A stretch of DNA of 64,000 nucleotides from NCBI GenBank assembly GCA_964030475.1, contig CAXIPT010000003.1:12503115-12567114 (forward strand), read 5' to 3'. Below are positions 1-12,800 of this stretch, piece by piece. Position numbers and translations under genes: made by a program. A model generated the notes under the pieces. The model was not told the origin of the DNA. It saw nothing but the letters and a program-made list of their open reading frames with translations, and did not search any database. This DNA is from Tethya wilhelma. Taxonomy: Eukaryota; Porifera; Demospongiae; Tethyida; Tethyidae. The stretch's first letter is position 1. Each line of letters begins with the position of its first letter.

Positions 1-68
<68 letters not shown>

Positions 69-303
69 GGAAGACTCGTCAAAATGTGGTGCCTGTGTGT
101 GAGGACTGCAAAGATAAAGTCATGGAGTGTTACCGTAGCAACATGGGACGACCTTTGAACTGTTCTGTAGAGGTTCGAGACTACATGCAGTGTGTCGAGG
201 AAGCTAGGAAGGTAAGAGATGGCCACACCCACATCCTACTAGCACTCAATGTGTGTGTCTGCCCATACAGGGAGTGTTGCAACAACCAAATACAAGTCCA
301 TAG
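1..303 (+). CDS. MIC19/25 (CHCHD3/6) CHCH exon, second copy, 5' truncated
   Basis: This repeats bases 15911-16204 almost exactly: a (CT)n tract ending in an acceptor at 69, the CHCH exon (about 70-211), a short intron and a final small exon that stops at 301-303 (frame ends QQPNTSP). The exon encodes two CX9C cysteine pairs ([11 protein letters not shown] and [11 protein letters not shown]), the twin motif that oxidised MICOS subunits carry for Mia40-dependent import. Upstream exons lie outside the window, because the sequence begins inside the CT tract. The match to 15911 onward continues to about 1330, so this is most likely the same locus present twice in the assembly rather than a second gene. 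Confidence 0.8.
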
Positions 304-450
304 CACATTCAATAATTAGACACACTCATTTATTCAAAGTTAGCACTGTTCTCTGTATGGCCATGTTTGTTGTGATGTCATGATGATATCGTCTTATTGA
401 TTCTGTCGAGATAAGCATTGTAGGCTGTGAATGCCGGGCTGTAGCACTGG

Positions 451-452
451 GG

Positions 453-502
<50 letters not shown>
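451..502. repeat. (GT)n microsatellite
   Basis: A run of alternating GT downstream of the MIC19/25 3' end. The second copy at 16357-16396 is shorter, so the two copies differ in repeat number, as two alleles would. Confidence 0.9.
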
Positions 503-509
<7 letters not shown>

Positions 510-733
510 TAAAATTAAATCATTTAATAGCACTTACCCCTCGTTGTAGAAGTAATTGGGGGTCAAAGGTTGGTTCGGGTGTCTTGAAAGTACGGAATTT
601 GAATGCTATGTTTCTAGTCCCATATGAGAGAGGGGGGTCACTGTAGCCTGTGTGTTTTGTGTGTGTGTTGGGGGGATGGCATCTTGTTAGTCTATGCTAG
701 CATACATGTCTCACTGAGGTAGTGGGTGTTGAT

Positions 734-1237
734 GGTGGCTCTGAAGGTTCAAACTGATTTTGCTAATCAATTTTTGATCTAACCTATTTTTAACCCCTTC
801 TAAGTGATTTCCAATCCTATAAGTCATTTTGTCTAAGCCATTTTCATCTAAGTGATTTTCTTCAAGGTCTAAGGCTAGGGCTAGGGCTAAGATCTAGAAA
901 CTAGGGGCTAGGAGTTAGGGGCTAGGGGCTAGGGCTAAGATCTAGAAACTAGGGGCTAGGAGTTAGGGGCTAGGGCTAGGGCTAAGATCTAAAAACTAGG
1001 GGCTAGGAGTTAGGGGCTAGGGCTAAGGGCTAGAAGTTAGGGGCTAGTTAGTAACTAGGGCTAGGGTTTAGATGAAAACGGCTTTGATACAAAATCTCTT
1101 GGATGAAAATCTCTTAGAGGTGTTGAAAATAGCTTAGATCAGAATTTAGTTAGATAAAAATCTCTTAGAAAGGATAAACATATAATAGGTTAGATCAAAA
1201 TCGGTTAGCAAAATCAATTTGAACCTTCAGGGCCACC
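734..1237. mobile_element. Inverted-repeat MITE with internal TAGGGC-rich minisatellite
   Basis: The left end (GGTGGCTCTGAAGGTTCAAA...) and the reverse complement of the right end (GGTGGCCCTGAAGGTTCAAA...) match over roughly 50 bp, and looser similarity continues inward. Flanks GTGGGTGTTGAT on the left and GTAGGTGTTATGAT on the right look like an imperfect target duplication. The centre (about 862-1068) is a minisatellite of roughly 40-48-bp units built from CTAGGG/TTAGGGG-like words and AAGATCTAGAAA. It resembles degenerate telomeric repeat but is not a pure array. There is no transposase, so the element is non-autonomous. The second copy is at about 16621-17124. The right arm overlaps the 3' end of the gene at 1195-1935. 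Confidence 0.75.
862..1068. repeat. TAGGGC-type minisatellite
   Basis: About four imperfect units, each combining AAGATCTAGAAACTAGGGG with GGCTAGGAGTTAGGGG-like blocks. The dominant hexamers are CTAGGG and TTAGGG variants. It sits inside the inverted-repeat element at 734-1237. The second copy is at 16752-16955. Confidence 0.85.
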
Positions 1238-1396
1238 GTAGGTGTTATGATACTAGTAGGAGTCCATAACCCGCCAAGGAAGCTAGACATACTGTGTTTG
1301 TAGTCATCATTGAGTGCAAGTGTCTTCAGCCTGATGTTGAAGGGGTCTGGTGTCTTCACAGTGTCCAGCCTGGTCTCTGGCAGGGAGTCATCCAGC

Positions 1397-1441
<45 letters not shown>

Positions 1442-1935
1442 GAAATGCACTAATGACAGGGGCCATGCTTACTGACCCCTCGGTGGTCATAGGGGGTCGG
1501 GTTGATGTAAGGGAAGGAGGTGAATGCCCTCCTATCTCTGGCCCCCTCAGTTAATCCATCTCTGATCCCCAGAGGTCTGAACCTCCGATGGAACTCCCTC
1601 CCTGGTTGGACCACACTGACATCATGTCGTCTCCAGAGATAATTACTAGGAGCTTCCCTCTTTTCTCTCCTTAACGAGTCTGTCTCTATTGGTGCTGGAG
1701 TGTCGCTGGTAAATCGGCTGTGGTTTGAGAATACCATCTTCACACTGTCCAGTCGGACCATCTTGTGGTGACTGGGTGCAAAGTTCACTCCTCTCCAGGC
1801 CTTATTTCTCAACACCACACTCCTACTGTTGCCATGGCGACAGTGAGCAGTGCTAGGGACATTGATGTGCTGCAGTTGTTGCAGCTTCTGAAATGCAGTG
1901 AACCTTAGCTTGTCCTCAAACGTTATTCTTGTCAT
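1195..1935 (-). CDS. Unknown two-exon protein, C-terminus encoded by a MITE arm
   Basis: I do not recognise this protein. Exon 1 runs from the ATG at 1935 (MTRITFEDKLRF...) to a GTAAGC donor at about 1471. It is basic and rich in Arg, His and Ser, with no membrane segment or signal peptide visible. An intron with a (CT)n pyrimidine tract (1400-1438) leads to exon 2, which reads ...[28 protein letters not shown]... and stops at 1195-1197. The exact acceptor is uncertain: the CAG at 1396 would shift the frame into a stop, while a CCAG about 16 bases further on keeps it open. The last 13 or so residues and the stop lie inside the right arm of the element at 734-1237. The gene is convergent with MIC19/25. 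The sequence style recalls basic structural proteins of cilia, but I see no diagnostic motif. Confidence 0.5.
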
Positions 1936-2296
1936 CTCTGGCTAGAAATGTCTAAAACTTGCAGTTACTGATAAGTTGCTAAAGGTAACACCTCACTAAA
2001 CTAACACTTATTAACACAACCACCTAAGATGTTACTAATGATCTTCCTGTTTGGATGCTGCAGCTGGCTAGCACATGAGTCATAAATCTAGAGGTAGAGT
2101 ATGCATAGCCTCTTGACAGCTTTTGGACGATGGTCAAAAGTCAATCAAAATATAATCACATTATTAATTTTCTAGTCCATGTACAGTATAAGATATTGCA
2201 TGGTGAATGGGGAGGAATGAGAAAGAGAGAAATAGTTCTATGCTAATAAATTCCATAATCTTTTCTAAAAACAAGCACTACATCATCATAATGATG

Positions 2297-4376
<2,080 letters not shown>

Positions 4377-4951
4377 CTCTCTCTTTCACACACCCTAAAA
4401 GACCAACAACACTTGTGGGTGTGTCCATTGTTTTGGGGTCAAGGTTCAGCAGACAGGAATTGTTTAATTCCAGTTCTGTCAGGTCCCATTCTCATTCCAA
4501 AATAGCATTTTTGATAATAGCAAAAATTAATAGCATTTTATTATACAAAAAAAGCAAAACCTTCAACAAAAATCAAACACAAAATAACTACAAATAAAAC
4601 TTCATTGAGTTAAAAAGTATACATGAGCAAATCAATCAAGCATTACATCATAATTACATCATGCAACTAAAATAAGAACAATATTTTCGGCCGAAGAATT
4701 ACAGGTGGGATACAAAATTGGATATGTGTGTGTGTAGAGCTGTATGTTGCATAAAGTGTCCAAATCAGGTGAATCATATAATAACACCACCACCAGCCAG
4801 TATCTGGGGAGAGACAATACAACATGGTTTAATATTGACGGCATTTTGTCACATGTGCTCTTTTGCCACACAAATTGGGAAATGGGCAAATTTTGCAGTC
4901 AAATTTCCCGAAATATAGCAGACCAATACTAATTTTAAACACTGATATAAT

Positions 4952-5728
4952 GAAAGCACCGCTGGTGCACAAGCCTCGGCACACTCAACTAGCTAGTGTA
5001 CTTGTAAGAGAGTTAAATTATCACAAGTCATATCTACATGTATGGCATGTGTATATAATCAAGAAAACTAATGCACCTGTATTTTATATACGGTAAGCCC
5101 AAGTTATAGCCTACTCCCAAGCTAAGCCCACTGGTTAGCTGAATAACTCTGTGATGAACTGAGCAGCACAGGACACACTGATAGGCTACTGAACTATAGC
5201 TAGCTAGCTAGTTACTATGATGACTAAAGTGGCTGACATGCGAATGCTCAGCTCAGTGTTGTTGAATTGATGCAAAGTCAAGCTGGGCTACCTCAACCAT
5301 AATCTATGCCTAGACAGTAACCCAGCTTGCATCATAGCTAGATATTATGTATCAGTGCTTGCTAGCACCAAGCACCACTGACCAAAAGCATCAGCAGCCA
5401 TGCATCTAAGCTGCTTCTAGAACTCTTGGAGCTGCTCCATTCAACACGAATTCTAGATAACGCACCCCAAATCAATGGGCGTGGTCTCGAAGCTAAGCGC
5501 TAAAAGAAGCACAAAAGCCTCAAATCTCAGCAACCACGGTGTTTTGGACAGCAAAAAATATATTTCTACAAGATCATTCAGATTTATGAACGTAAATACC
5601 ATCAGTTTTGTCGCTAGAGCTGCCTTTCTTGAGATTTCGATGGAACAGACAGACAGACAGACAGACAGACACACAAAACGACTACCGTAATCCTCTGCAC
5701 GTGCTACGCACGTGCCGAGGCTTAATGA
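4952..5728 (+). mobile_element. Non-autonomous element, GCCGAGGCTT family, copy 1
   Basis: One end carries the hairpin-like motif GAAAGCACC...GGTGCACAAGCCTCGGC (about 4954-4981). The other end has CACGTGC...GCACGTGCCGAGGCTTA (about 5698-5728). The right 280 bases (from CTAGATAACGCAC at about 5453 through a CAGACAGACAGA/CACA run and AAACGACTACCGTAA) recur at 7136-7415 (+), 9734-10030 (-) and 52095-52312 (-). No open frame of note, so it is a MITE-like element. The ends resemble each other as inverted AAGCCTCGGC/GCCGAGGCTT. Confidence 0.65.
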
Positions 5729-7415
5729 AGGCACCAAGGTGCATAAGCCTCGGCGCAATCAACTACCATGATACACAACCATACATGAATGCATGACCTC
5801 GTCATCCAACCAACCTCAAATTCTAGCCTGTAGCAATCAAGAATGTACTGAATTGTGGTCAGCCTAGTTATAATAACCTTTGTTTAGAAAATTGTTGATG
5901 CTTGTAGCACTTGCAATACAGTACTGAATGCTAAGTAGCTTAGTTTCTTGATCAGTGCCAGTCTCATATATGAGCATGTGTGAGTATTCACGTATCACGC
6001 AAGTCAATAATTCGGGCTCTTTCTTCTTTGTCTTTGTCTTTCTAACCTTTTTTGCCTAGATCTCGCATAAATGTTGAATACCAGACGACCAGAAGAGGTG
6101 AGAGTTTCTAGCTTGCTTGCTACCACTCTTGCAGAATGTTCATGATTATACCAGATATTCAAATTGCCAATATCAGCTGCACAATCTATTTCCTTGCACT
6201 CAGTGTCATTATGGAGAGACTTTAGGAGTCTGGACTTGAGGCAAAAGGCTTTTTAGCTTCTCTAGCTAAAGAATATGCTTGGATAGCTGATTTCTTGGTA
6301 GCAAAGCCATTATGCCATAGATACTACATCATAGTATAGGCTAGCCTGTAAGCCTTTTGTAGAAGCCTGTTTTTTCTTTTATACGGCGCGGTGTTAATTA
6401 CATTCCATTTCGCGTATGATTACGTCACTTCCGTTAGATCAATTAACTGCCCTCAATGAATCTCATTAACGAAACCCAACTAACAATTTCTATCAGTAAT
6501 GTTTGTGGTATAAATAGGGACTCGCAACTATATATAGTGAGTGTGTTAGTGAAGCGGGGCTATGGCAGGAGTCAAATACTGCCTAAGGTTCATCACATAC
6601 ATGGTCCGGGGGCCGTGGTGAGTCTCCCCTGAAATATATGCCTCGCTTACTGCATACTTACATTCTATGGTTGAGCATATAGTTGAGCCCCACCTACTCG
6701 CAGAACCTATGTCAGTCATAGCGCCTTTAGTGACTGGCATGCCGTGTACGGGGTAGGTGGGGGTAAAGGGATGGAAGGTACGTGTAAGCCCTTGATCGTG
6801 CAGCGCTAGCACAGTCATAATGACAAGGTCAAGGCTCGTACTGGAAATCCCCGCTCAACCTTTTTTTTTCTTTTTCTCCGTAGCTATCTATGGCTGTTGT
6901 ATATGTGGTCATATCTCGGTCTAGGAAGGTCGTATTGAGCTGGCGTTGGTACCGTTGCGATCAGCTTGAAGAAATCTAAGTTTATATACACATTATTAAG
7001 CTTTCTAGTGACTGCAACTATTTCTATGCCACAGCAAAATTACATGTTAGGCTTGTTGACTCTAATGCGTCATGGCTGTTGTATGTGTGGTCATAACAGA
7101 CAGACGCACACACCTACACAAAATTGTATCATGTATTTCTAGATAACGCACACTATATGTGGGGCGTGATTTATGGGTGCAGTTTCGAAGGTAAGCGTTC
7201 AGAGAAGCACAAAAGCTTCGTATCTCAGAAACTACAGAGTCTTGCAAGATTCTACACAACCATTTTAAAGATAATTTGGATTCATGAATGTAAGTACCTT
7301 CGGTTTGAACCATAGAGCGGCCATTCTTCACATTATCCTGTAACAGACAGACGCACACACACACAAAACGACTACTGTAACCCTCTGCACGTGATACTCA
7401 CTCGCCGAGGCTTAA
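5729..7415 (+). mobile_element. Larger composite element, GCCGAGGCTT family, with 650-bp internal block
   Basis: It begins directly after copy 1 with the hairpin end GGCACCAAGGTGCATAAGCCTCGGC (5734-5755) and ends with CACTCGCCGAGGCTTA at about 7400-7415. Inside is a block (about 6212-6865) that recurs in reverse at about 51415-52060. It is followed by CTAGGAAGGTCGTATTGAG (6922-6941), which recurs at 36711-37060 and at about 50400-50440, and then by the 280-bp terminal module (7136-7415). No transposase frame was seen. Confidence 0.55.
6212..6865 (+). repeat. 650-bp dispersed repeat with TATA box and T-tract
   Basis: The reverse complement of 51415-52060 aligns along the whole length with many substitutions. 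Both copies keep TATAAATAGGGA (6509-6520 here), then ACTATATATA, then GCGGGGCTAT and a GC-rich, stem-prone stretch. They end in GAAATCCCCGCTC followed by AACCTTTTTTTTT, or AACATTTTTT in the other copy. The TATA box plus a terminal T run would fit a small transcription unit or a promoter within an element. I cannot match it to a known RNA family. Confidence 0.6.
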
Positions 7416-7509
7416 TAAGGTGTACAGAATTTATTATGATTCTTAAACAATGGCTGACCGTAAGTGTTCTCTATATGTACCTGTATTCCAACTGATCTCT
7501 CTCTCTCTC

Positions 7510-8169
7510 TCATGGCTGTGGTTCTCTGCTGCCACTCCTACTTCTGTCCGTGGCCCTCGTGAGGGAGTTCATATAGTCCTGAGTGTAGCGGTCCTTGGAC
7601 TGGACGGCCGTGGGAGAGAAGATAGTCCCATCAGGACCCTGGGCAGACTTGTACTGACCAGCTACACAAACATGATGGAAGAATAAAATCATTATGATAT
7701 CATCATAGTAGCAAGGCTGTGTGGTGTGACTCACATCCCACGAAGGCCTCCTCGTGGACTCTCCTCACGATGAGGGAGACAATGTCCCCACCATGTTTGA
7801 TGATGGTGATGGCGTCAGAGTGGAGCATGCCCTCTGTCGAGTTGCCGTTGATCTCCAGCAGTTCATCACCAACCTAACAGTGTACAAGGCAAAGGACTAG
7901 CAATAAGATATTGAGATACACACACACCAACAAAATGGCATATACCAACCTCCCACCAGTTGGTGACAGAGACAAGCAACACGTTTGTAAAGATTGCCAA
8001 ACTAACCTTGAGTCGTCCATCTTGAGCGGCAGCTCCTCCATCGGCTATCCTGAGGACACAGAGGGCGGAGTTGTACTCAGCCCCCCCTCGGATGCTGAAG
8101 CCAAACCCCCCACCAGAGCGATGGATCTCAATGTTGTAGATCTCTTCATCGTCACTGCAGTGAGAGAGA

Positions 8170-8212
<43 letters not shown>

Positions 8213-9781
8213 TCATTAGATCATCATTGGTGGCTGCTACAGTAGGAGTGGCTGCCACTCAATATCATGAGCTAAAATAATATTATCGTCAAATTTTTCT
8301 TGCATTGAATATTTTTGTACACTGTACAACTGTATGACGTTACACAACCTCACCCACTATTTTTTATGACCCTATGTGAAACTTTTTACAGCAAAATTTT
8401 CCGATTTACGTGTTATATGATAGTGAACAGTCAATTGCCATACCTAGGTATGTCATCCAGGTCTGCTGATATCTGTGGGGGCATCTGTTCGTCCTCCCCC
8501 CCGTCAGGGTAGTCCTGGTACTGCCTCCTGTTCTCCTCCAGGTAGCCCCCCGGGTGGCCTGGGTGCTGTGGGGGGTGGTGGTGCTCGTTACTGTAACCAT
8601 GAGAGGGGCTCTCCTGCTGATCGGCCAACTGGAACAAAGGAGGTATGTTGGTGGGTGTGGTCTGAGATCACATGACATTCATTAACTCACCATTTGCTGT
8701 CTAACGACGGCGTCAATGTCCTCAGGCTGTTGGACTGCTAGAGAAATGGACGTGCCTGAGCTCTTGATGAGTCCCACAATGTCAGCATGGTCCATCTTGG
8801 ACACATCCTGGTTGTTGACCGCCAGCAGTTCATCATAGATGTACAGAGCACCTGACTTCTCCGCTGGACTGTCAGGGACCAGACGACCTGTTGATTAGAG
8901 GGGTATGGGTAAAATAGATGTGTAGGTTTGGTGGCTAGTCAGAAAGCTTATCAAGGTATATTGTGTTGAAATTGAGTACATAACCATCATTGCTAAGATA
9001 CCATCTTTATTTCGATAATGATTTTTTATTAGCCAATTTGTCAAATGAAAAACTTTAGCTAATACCACTCACATATCATGCAGCCTGGTCTGAGGTACGC
9101 TAGTGGCACTCACATATCATGCAGCCTGGTCTGAGGTACGATAGTGGCACTCACATATCATGCAGCCTGGTCTGAGGTACGATAGTGGCACTCACATATC
9201 ATGCAGCCTGGTCTGAGGTACGATAGTGGCACTCACATATCATGCAGCCTGGTCTGAGGGTGTTTGACTGAAGGACAAAACCAAAGCTGGTCTGCAGGTT
9301 GGGTCTCTCAATGATGACATCTCTGATGCCCTGAGGGGGGAGGGAGTCCTCTCCCATCCACTTCTGCTCCCCCCCGTAGCCCCCTGAGGGTGGGGGCATG
9401 GCGTCCATCATAGGCATCTTCCTCTGTATCCTCAGCACCACCTCTCCCTGGGCCGCCGCCTCTCCCATCAGGGTGATGACATCACGATGAGCAGCGTCCA
9501 TCACAGGAGTACCATTGATGTGAGTGATCTCATCTCCCACCTGAAGACGACCGTCGAGGTCAGCAGCTCCACCAGCCACAATGGCACCAATGGTGGCCTG
9601 GAGGGAGGGAGAGAGAAAGAGGGAGAAGTGTAAAGGGATTTTTCAAGAGCACTATTCCCTAGCAGACAATGGCTGACACTTATCTAACAATATAACAGAA
9701 ACTTTTAAGACCACTATATTTTATGGTACTAGTTAAGCCTCGGCGCGTGCGTAGCACGTGTGCAGAGGGTTACGGTAGTCG

Positions 9782-9816
<35 letters not shown>

Positions 9817-12800
9817 TGTCTGTTACTCGATTATCTGAAGAATGACAGCTCTATGGTCCAAATGAAAGGTACTTACGTTCATAAATCGAAATTATCTAGA
9901 AATTTGTTGTGTAGAATCTTGCAAAACGCTGTAGTTTCTGAGATTTGAGGCTTTTGTGCTTCTCTGAGCGCTTAGCTTCGAAACCGCACCCATTGATCAC
10001 GCCCCGTGTAGTGTGCGTTATCTAGAAACAATGGACTGGAGTTTGACAGGCTGGCTTAGCCTGCTGCTTGGACAGTACAGGTAAGTAACTCACTGATTGC
10101 AAGTTGAATTAACATAGCTTTGTGTAGAAGTATCTCGAGCTGAGCATTAAAGTGCAAGTACTAAGTACTACAAGCATCAAGAGTATTCCAAAACAGCGGT
10201 TAAATATAACTAGGTTAATCACAGGTCAATTGCAGCAGGCCGCTTGAATTTGCTAGGCCGCTGACACCTCTCAGTGGACCGTGCTGGTCATATGTCATGC
10301 ATACATGTGAGTGCGCCGAGGCTTATGCACCTTGGTGCTTTCATTTACTAGTGTTCTTGTTCAAGAAGATCACAAAATGTGTCAAAATGTGTGAGACTAG
10401 CCCACCCCTCCCACCGTGTGTACCTGAGACCCCTCCTCCTTTCCTCCGATGATTCTGAAGCCAAATCCTGACACTTGTCTCATGAGGCGTATCTCAAAGG
10501 CAGAGAATGGATCGTCAGAGTTGAGAGGGTAGCCATCTGGTCCGGGGTAGCTGGGCAGGTGTTCCTGGAGGGAAAAGGCTCCATCATAAGGGGGGTACTC
10601 TGACCACTAGAGGTGACATAGATAGGGGGAGGGGGGACAAGACAACAACAGAGAGTTAGTGAGTTATGTTATTCTAATTAGAGAGCACCATCATCACTCA
10701 GTGTTCATTCAGTGAGAGGCATGGAGGAGAGCCCGACTGAGAGAGAGGGTGAGTGACCACCACAACCAGATGGCTGCTAGCTGAGAATAGCTTACAACAA
10801 TGCACACACTAACAGTGTAGATCAGGAAATATTTACAGTTGAAAATATTTGTTTCACTATGTCATAGCAAGAGTATACTGTTGGTCAAAGCCGTCTACAC
10901 AAAGACAAATTGCTGAAATATTCTCAACAGTAACCTCCCTGATCTACACACCACCACACCGCCAGTCCTACCTCTCCCTGCGAGGGCGCCCTGAGGACAG
11001 TGAACGACGCCTGGTTTCCCTTGGGGCATCTCTTGAGCACGGTGACCAGGTCGTTGTGAGCGTACTCCCTCACATTCTCCCCATTCACCTCCATGAGGAC
11101 ATCTCCCTCCTTCAGCTGGGCACACCGAGGGTGGTCCATGATCAGCTTCACTACAGGACCCAGCGGAGACTCACCTAGTGAGAGGAGAGAGGGGGACGGA
11201 CAGATCATTAATATATGGAATGGCACAGTGCATTGTCATTTCAATGTACACCAGTGAGTGTCTCTCATGGAAAGTCAATTCTTTACTGATTCTATCTCAC
11301 TGCCATTATAGAATGAACGACACAAGGTCTTCTTTGTGAGTCACATTACCATATCAATAGAGGGCCATTGTTATGCCACACACACACAACACGATCTATC
11401 TCTGCACAATGAATCCCCTGCCTACCAAGCACACACAGACATGGCCTACCCCCAAACAAAGACACGCTATATGATTGTGCCAAAGGACAGCTAACCACAG
11501 AGCCATGAATCCACCTAGAGCCATCTCCCTGGCCCTGAATACCATCAGTGACAGTCGCTGGACCACTTCAAATGGGGGCTGTGAATATCACTAGTGGACC
11601 TCTCGTCCATTACATCATCTCTCAATGCACACAGCTAGTCATAACAATGGCTCCAGACAACAATAATAATTATTACAATACATGTAAATATTTTAAAAGA
11701 AAACTGATGGAGATTCTGTACCTCAACCACCCCCCTCCATCTCACCCTCCATCTCACCCTCCATCTCCCCCTCCATCTCCTCCTCCATCTCACCCTCCAT
11801 CTTACCCAGTGAGAATCCAAATCCTAGCGGTCCCTTGACGATGTTGACAGTGGCCTTCTCCACCATGTGGTTGGGTGGAGGGGGTTCACTCGCACCCCCC
11901 TGTGCGACATCGGAGTACCCCGGCAGCTCCTCGCTCCGGAGGTCAGGCAGAGGGTAGCCTCGACGCACCTCGATCTCAACGTCAGAAGAGAATGGAATGC
12001 TCTGGAAGAGGTCAACGACCTTTCTATGATTGTAAGCCAGGACAGAGATGCCGTTGATCCTGACCAACACGTCCCCAATCCTGAGCCGACCGTCACGATC
12101 AGCAACACTGCCTCTCACAATGCTCTTTATCTGCAGCAGCTCTCCCGGCCTATCTCCTCCGATGATGGTGAACCCAAAGCCACTGGGGGTCTTGGAGAGA
12201 GAGGCGTGTATCACCTCCCCCTGCAGCTCGGCCTCCAGGTCCTGCTCCGATGGCAAGTGGTGGTTCTGGTAGGGATAGGGGTAGGAGTCAGGGTAGTCTC
12301 TGAGACCAGCGTCAGGCCACATGGCAGCAGCCTCTGCCTCACGCTGCTTCTCCAGAGCAGCAGCAGATTGGATGGTGGGCGGAGGCTCTCTGGCAGGGGG
12401 TGGAGCTTCGTGGTGTCTCTGTGGGAGTTGAGAGCCAGCAAACTTTCTCTTTGCCTCTGACACGGGATTCTCATACTGCGTGACACGGTTCACATGGCTG
12501 CAGAGAGAGAGAGAGAGGGGGGAGAATGACTCGTGATAAACATTGGAAAAATCTGAGTAAACTTATCATAGTCTAGCTACTATTACACCTATACGTGGTA
12601 CTACCGTTCTAAAAAACGGAACTAAACCAAAACGATTCCGTTCAAAGCATTTTACGCGCGTAAAACAAAACGGAAACGGGAACTTTATACTGGCGCATAC
12701 TGTATACCCAGGTCATTTGAATTCTAGCCTACAAGCAATTCATATAGAAATGGATGATAAAGTTTTGTACACTTGTAGATCGAGCATTNCATTGGGAGCA

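Larger units (their letters stand above)
4377..7509. other. Gene-free, repeat-filled stretch between p38 and MAGI
   Basis: No convincing coding exon. 4377-4950 is AT-rich upstream sequence of the p38 gene. 4950-7415 is covered by repeat elements described separately. 5640-5680 holds a short GACA/(CA) run. Small open frames here do not resemble proteins and fall inside repeats. Confidence 0.7.

Noticed and set aside
862..1068. True telomere or interstitial telomeric array
   Set aside because: Units are about 40-48 bp and irregular, not tandem TTAGGG, and they lie within an inverted-repeat element.
6546..6865. Known structured RNA (RNase P, U3, SRP or U1) in the TATA-bearing repeat
   Set aside because: I looked for their hallmark motifs on both strands and found only short chance matches; kept as an unassigned repeat.
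11867..12460. 197-residue plus-strand open frame opposite MAGI
   Set aside because: Exact shadow of the PDZ1 exon; the minus frame has clear PDZ and WW-linked sequence.
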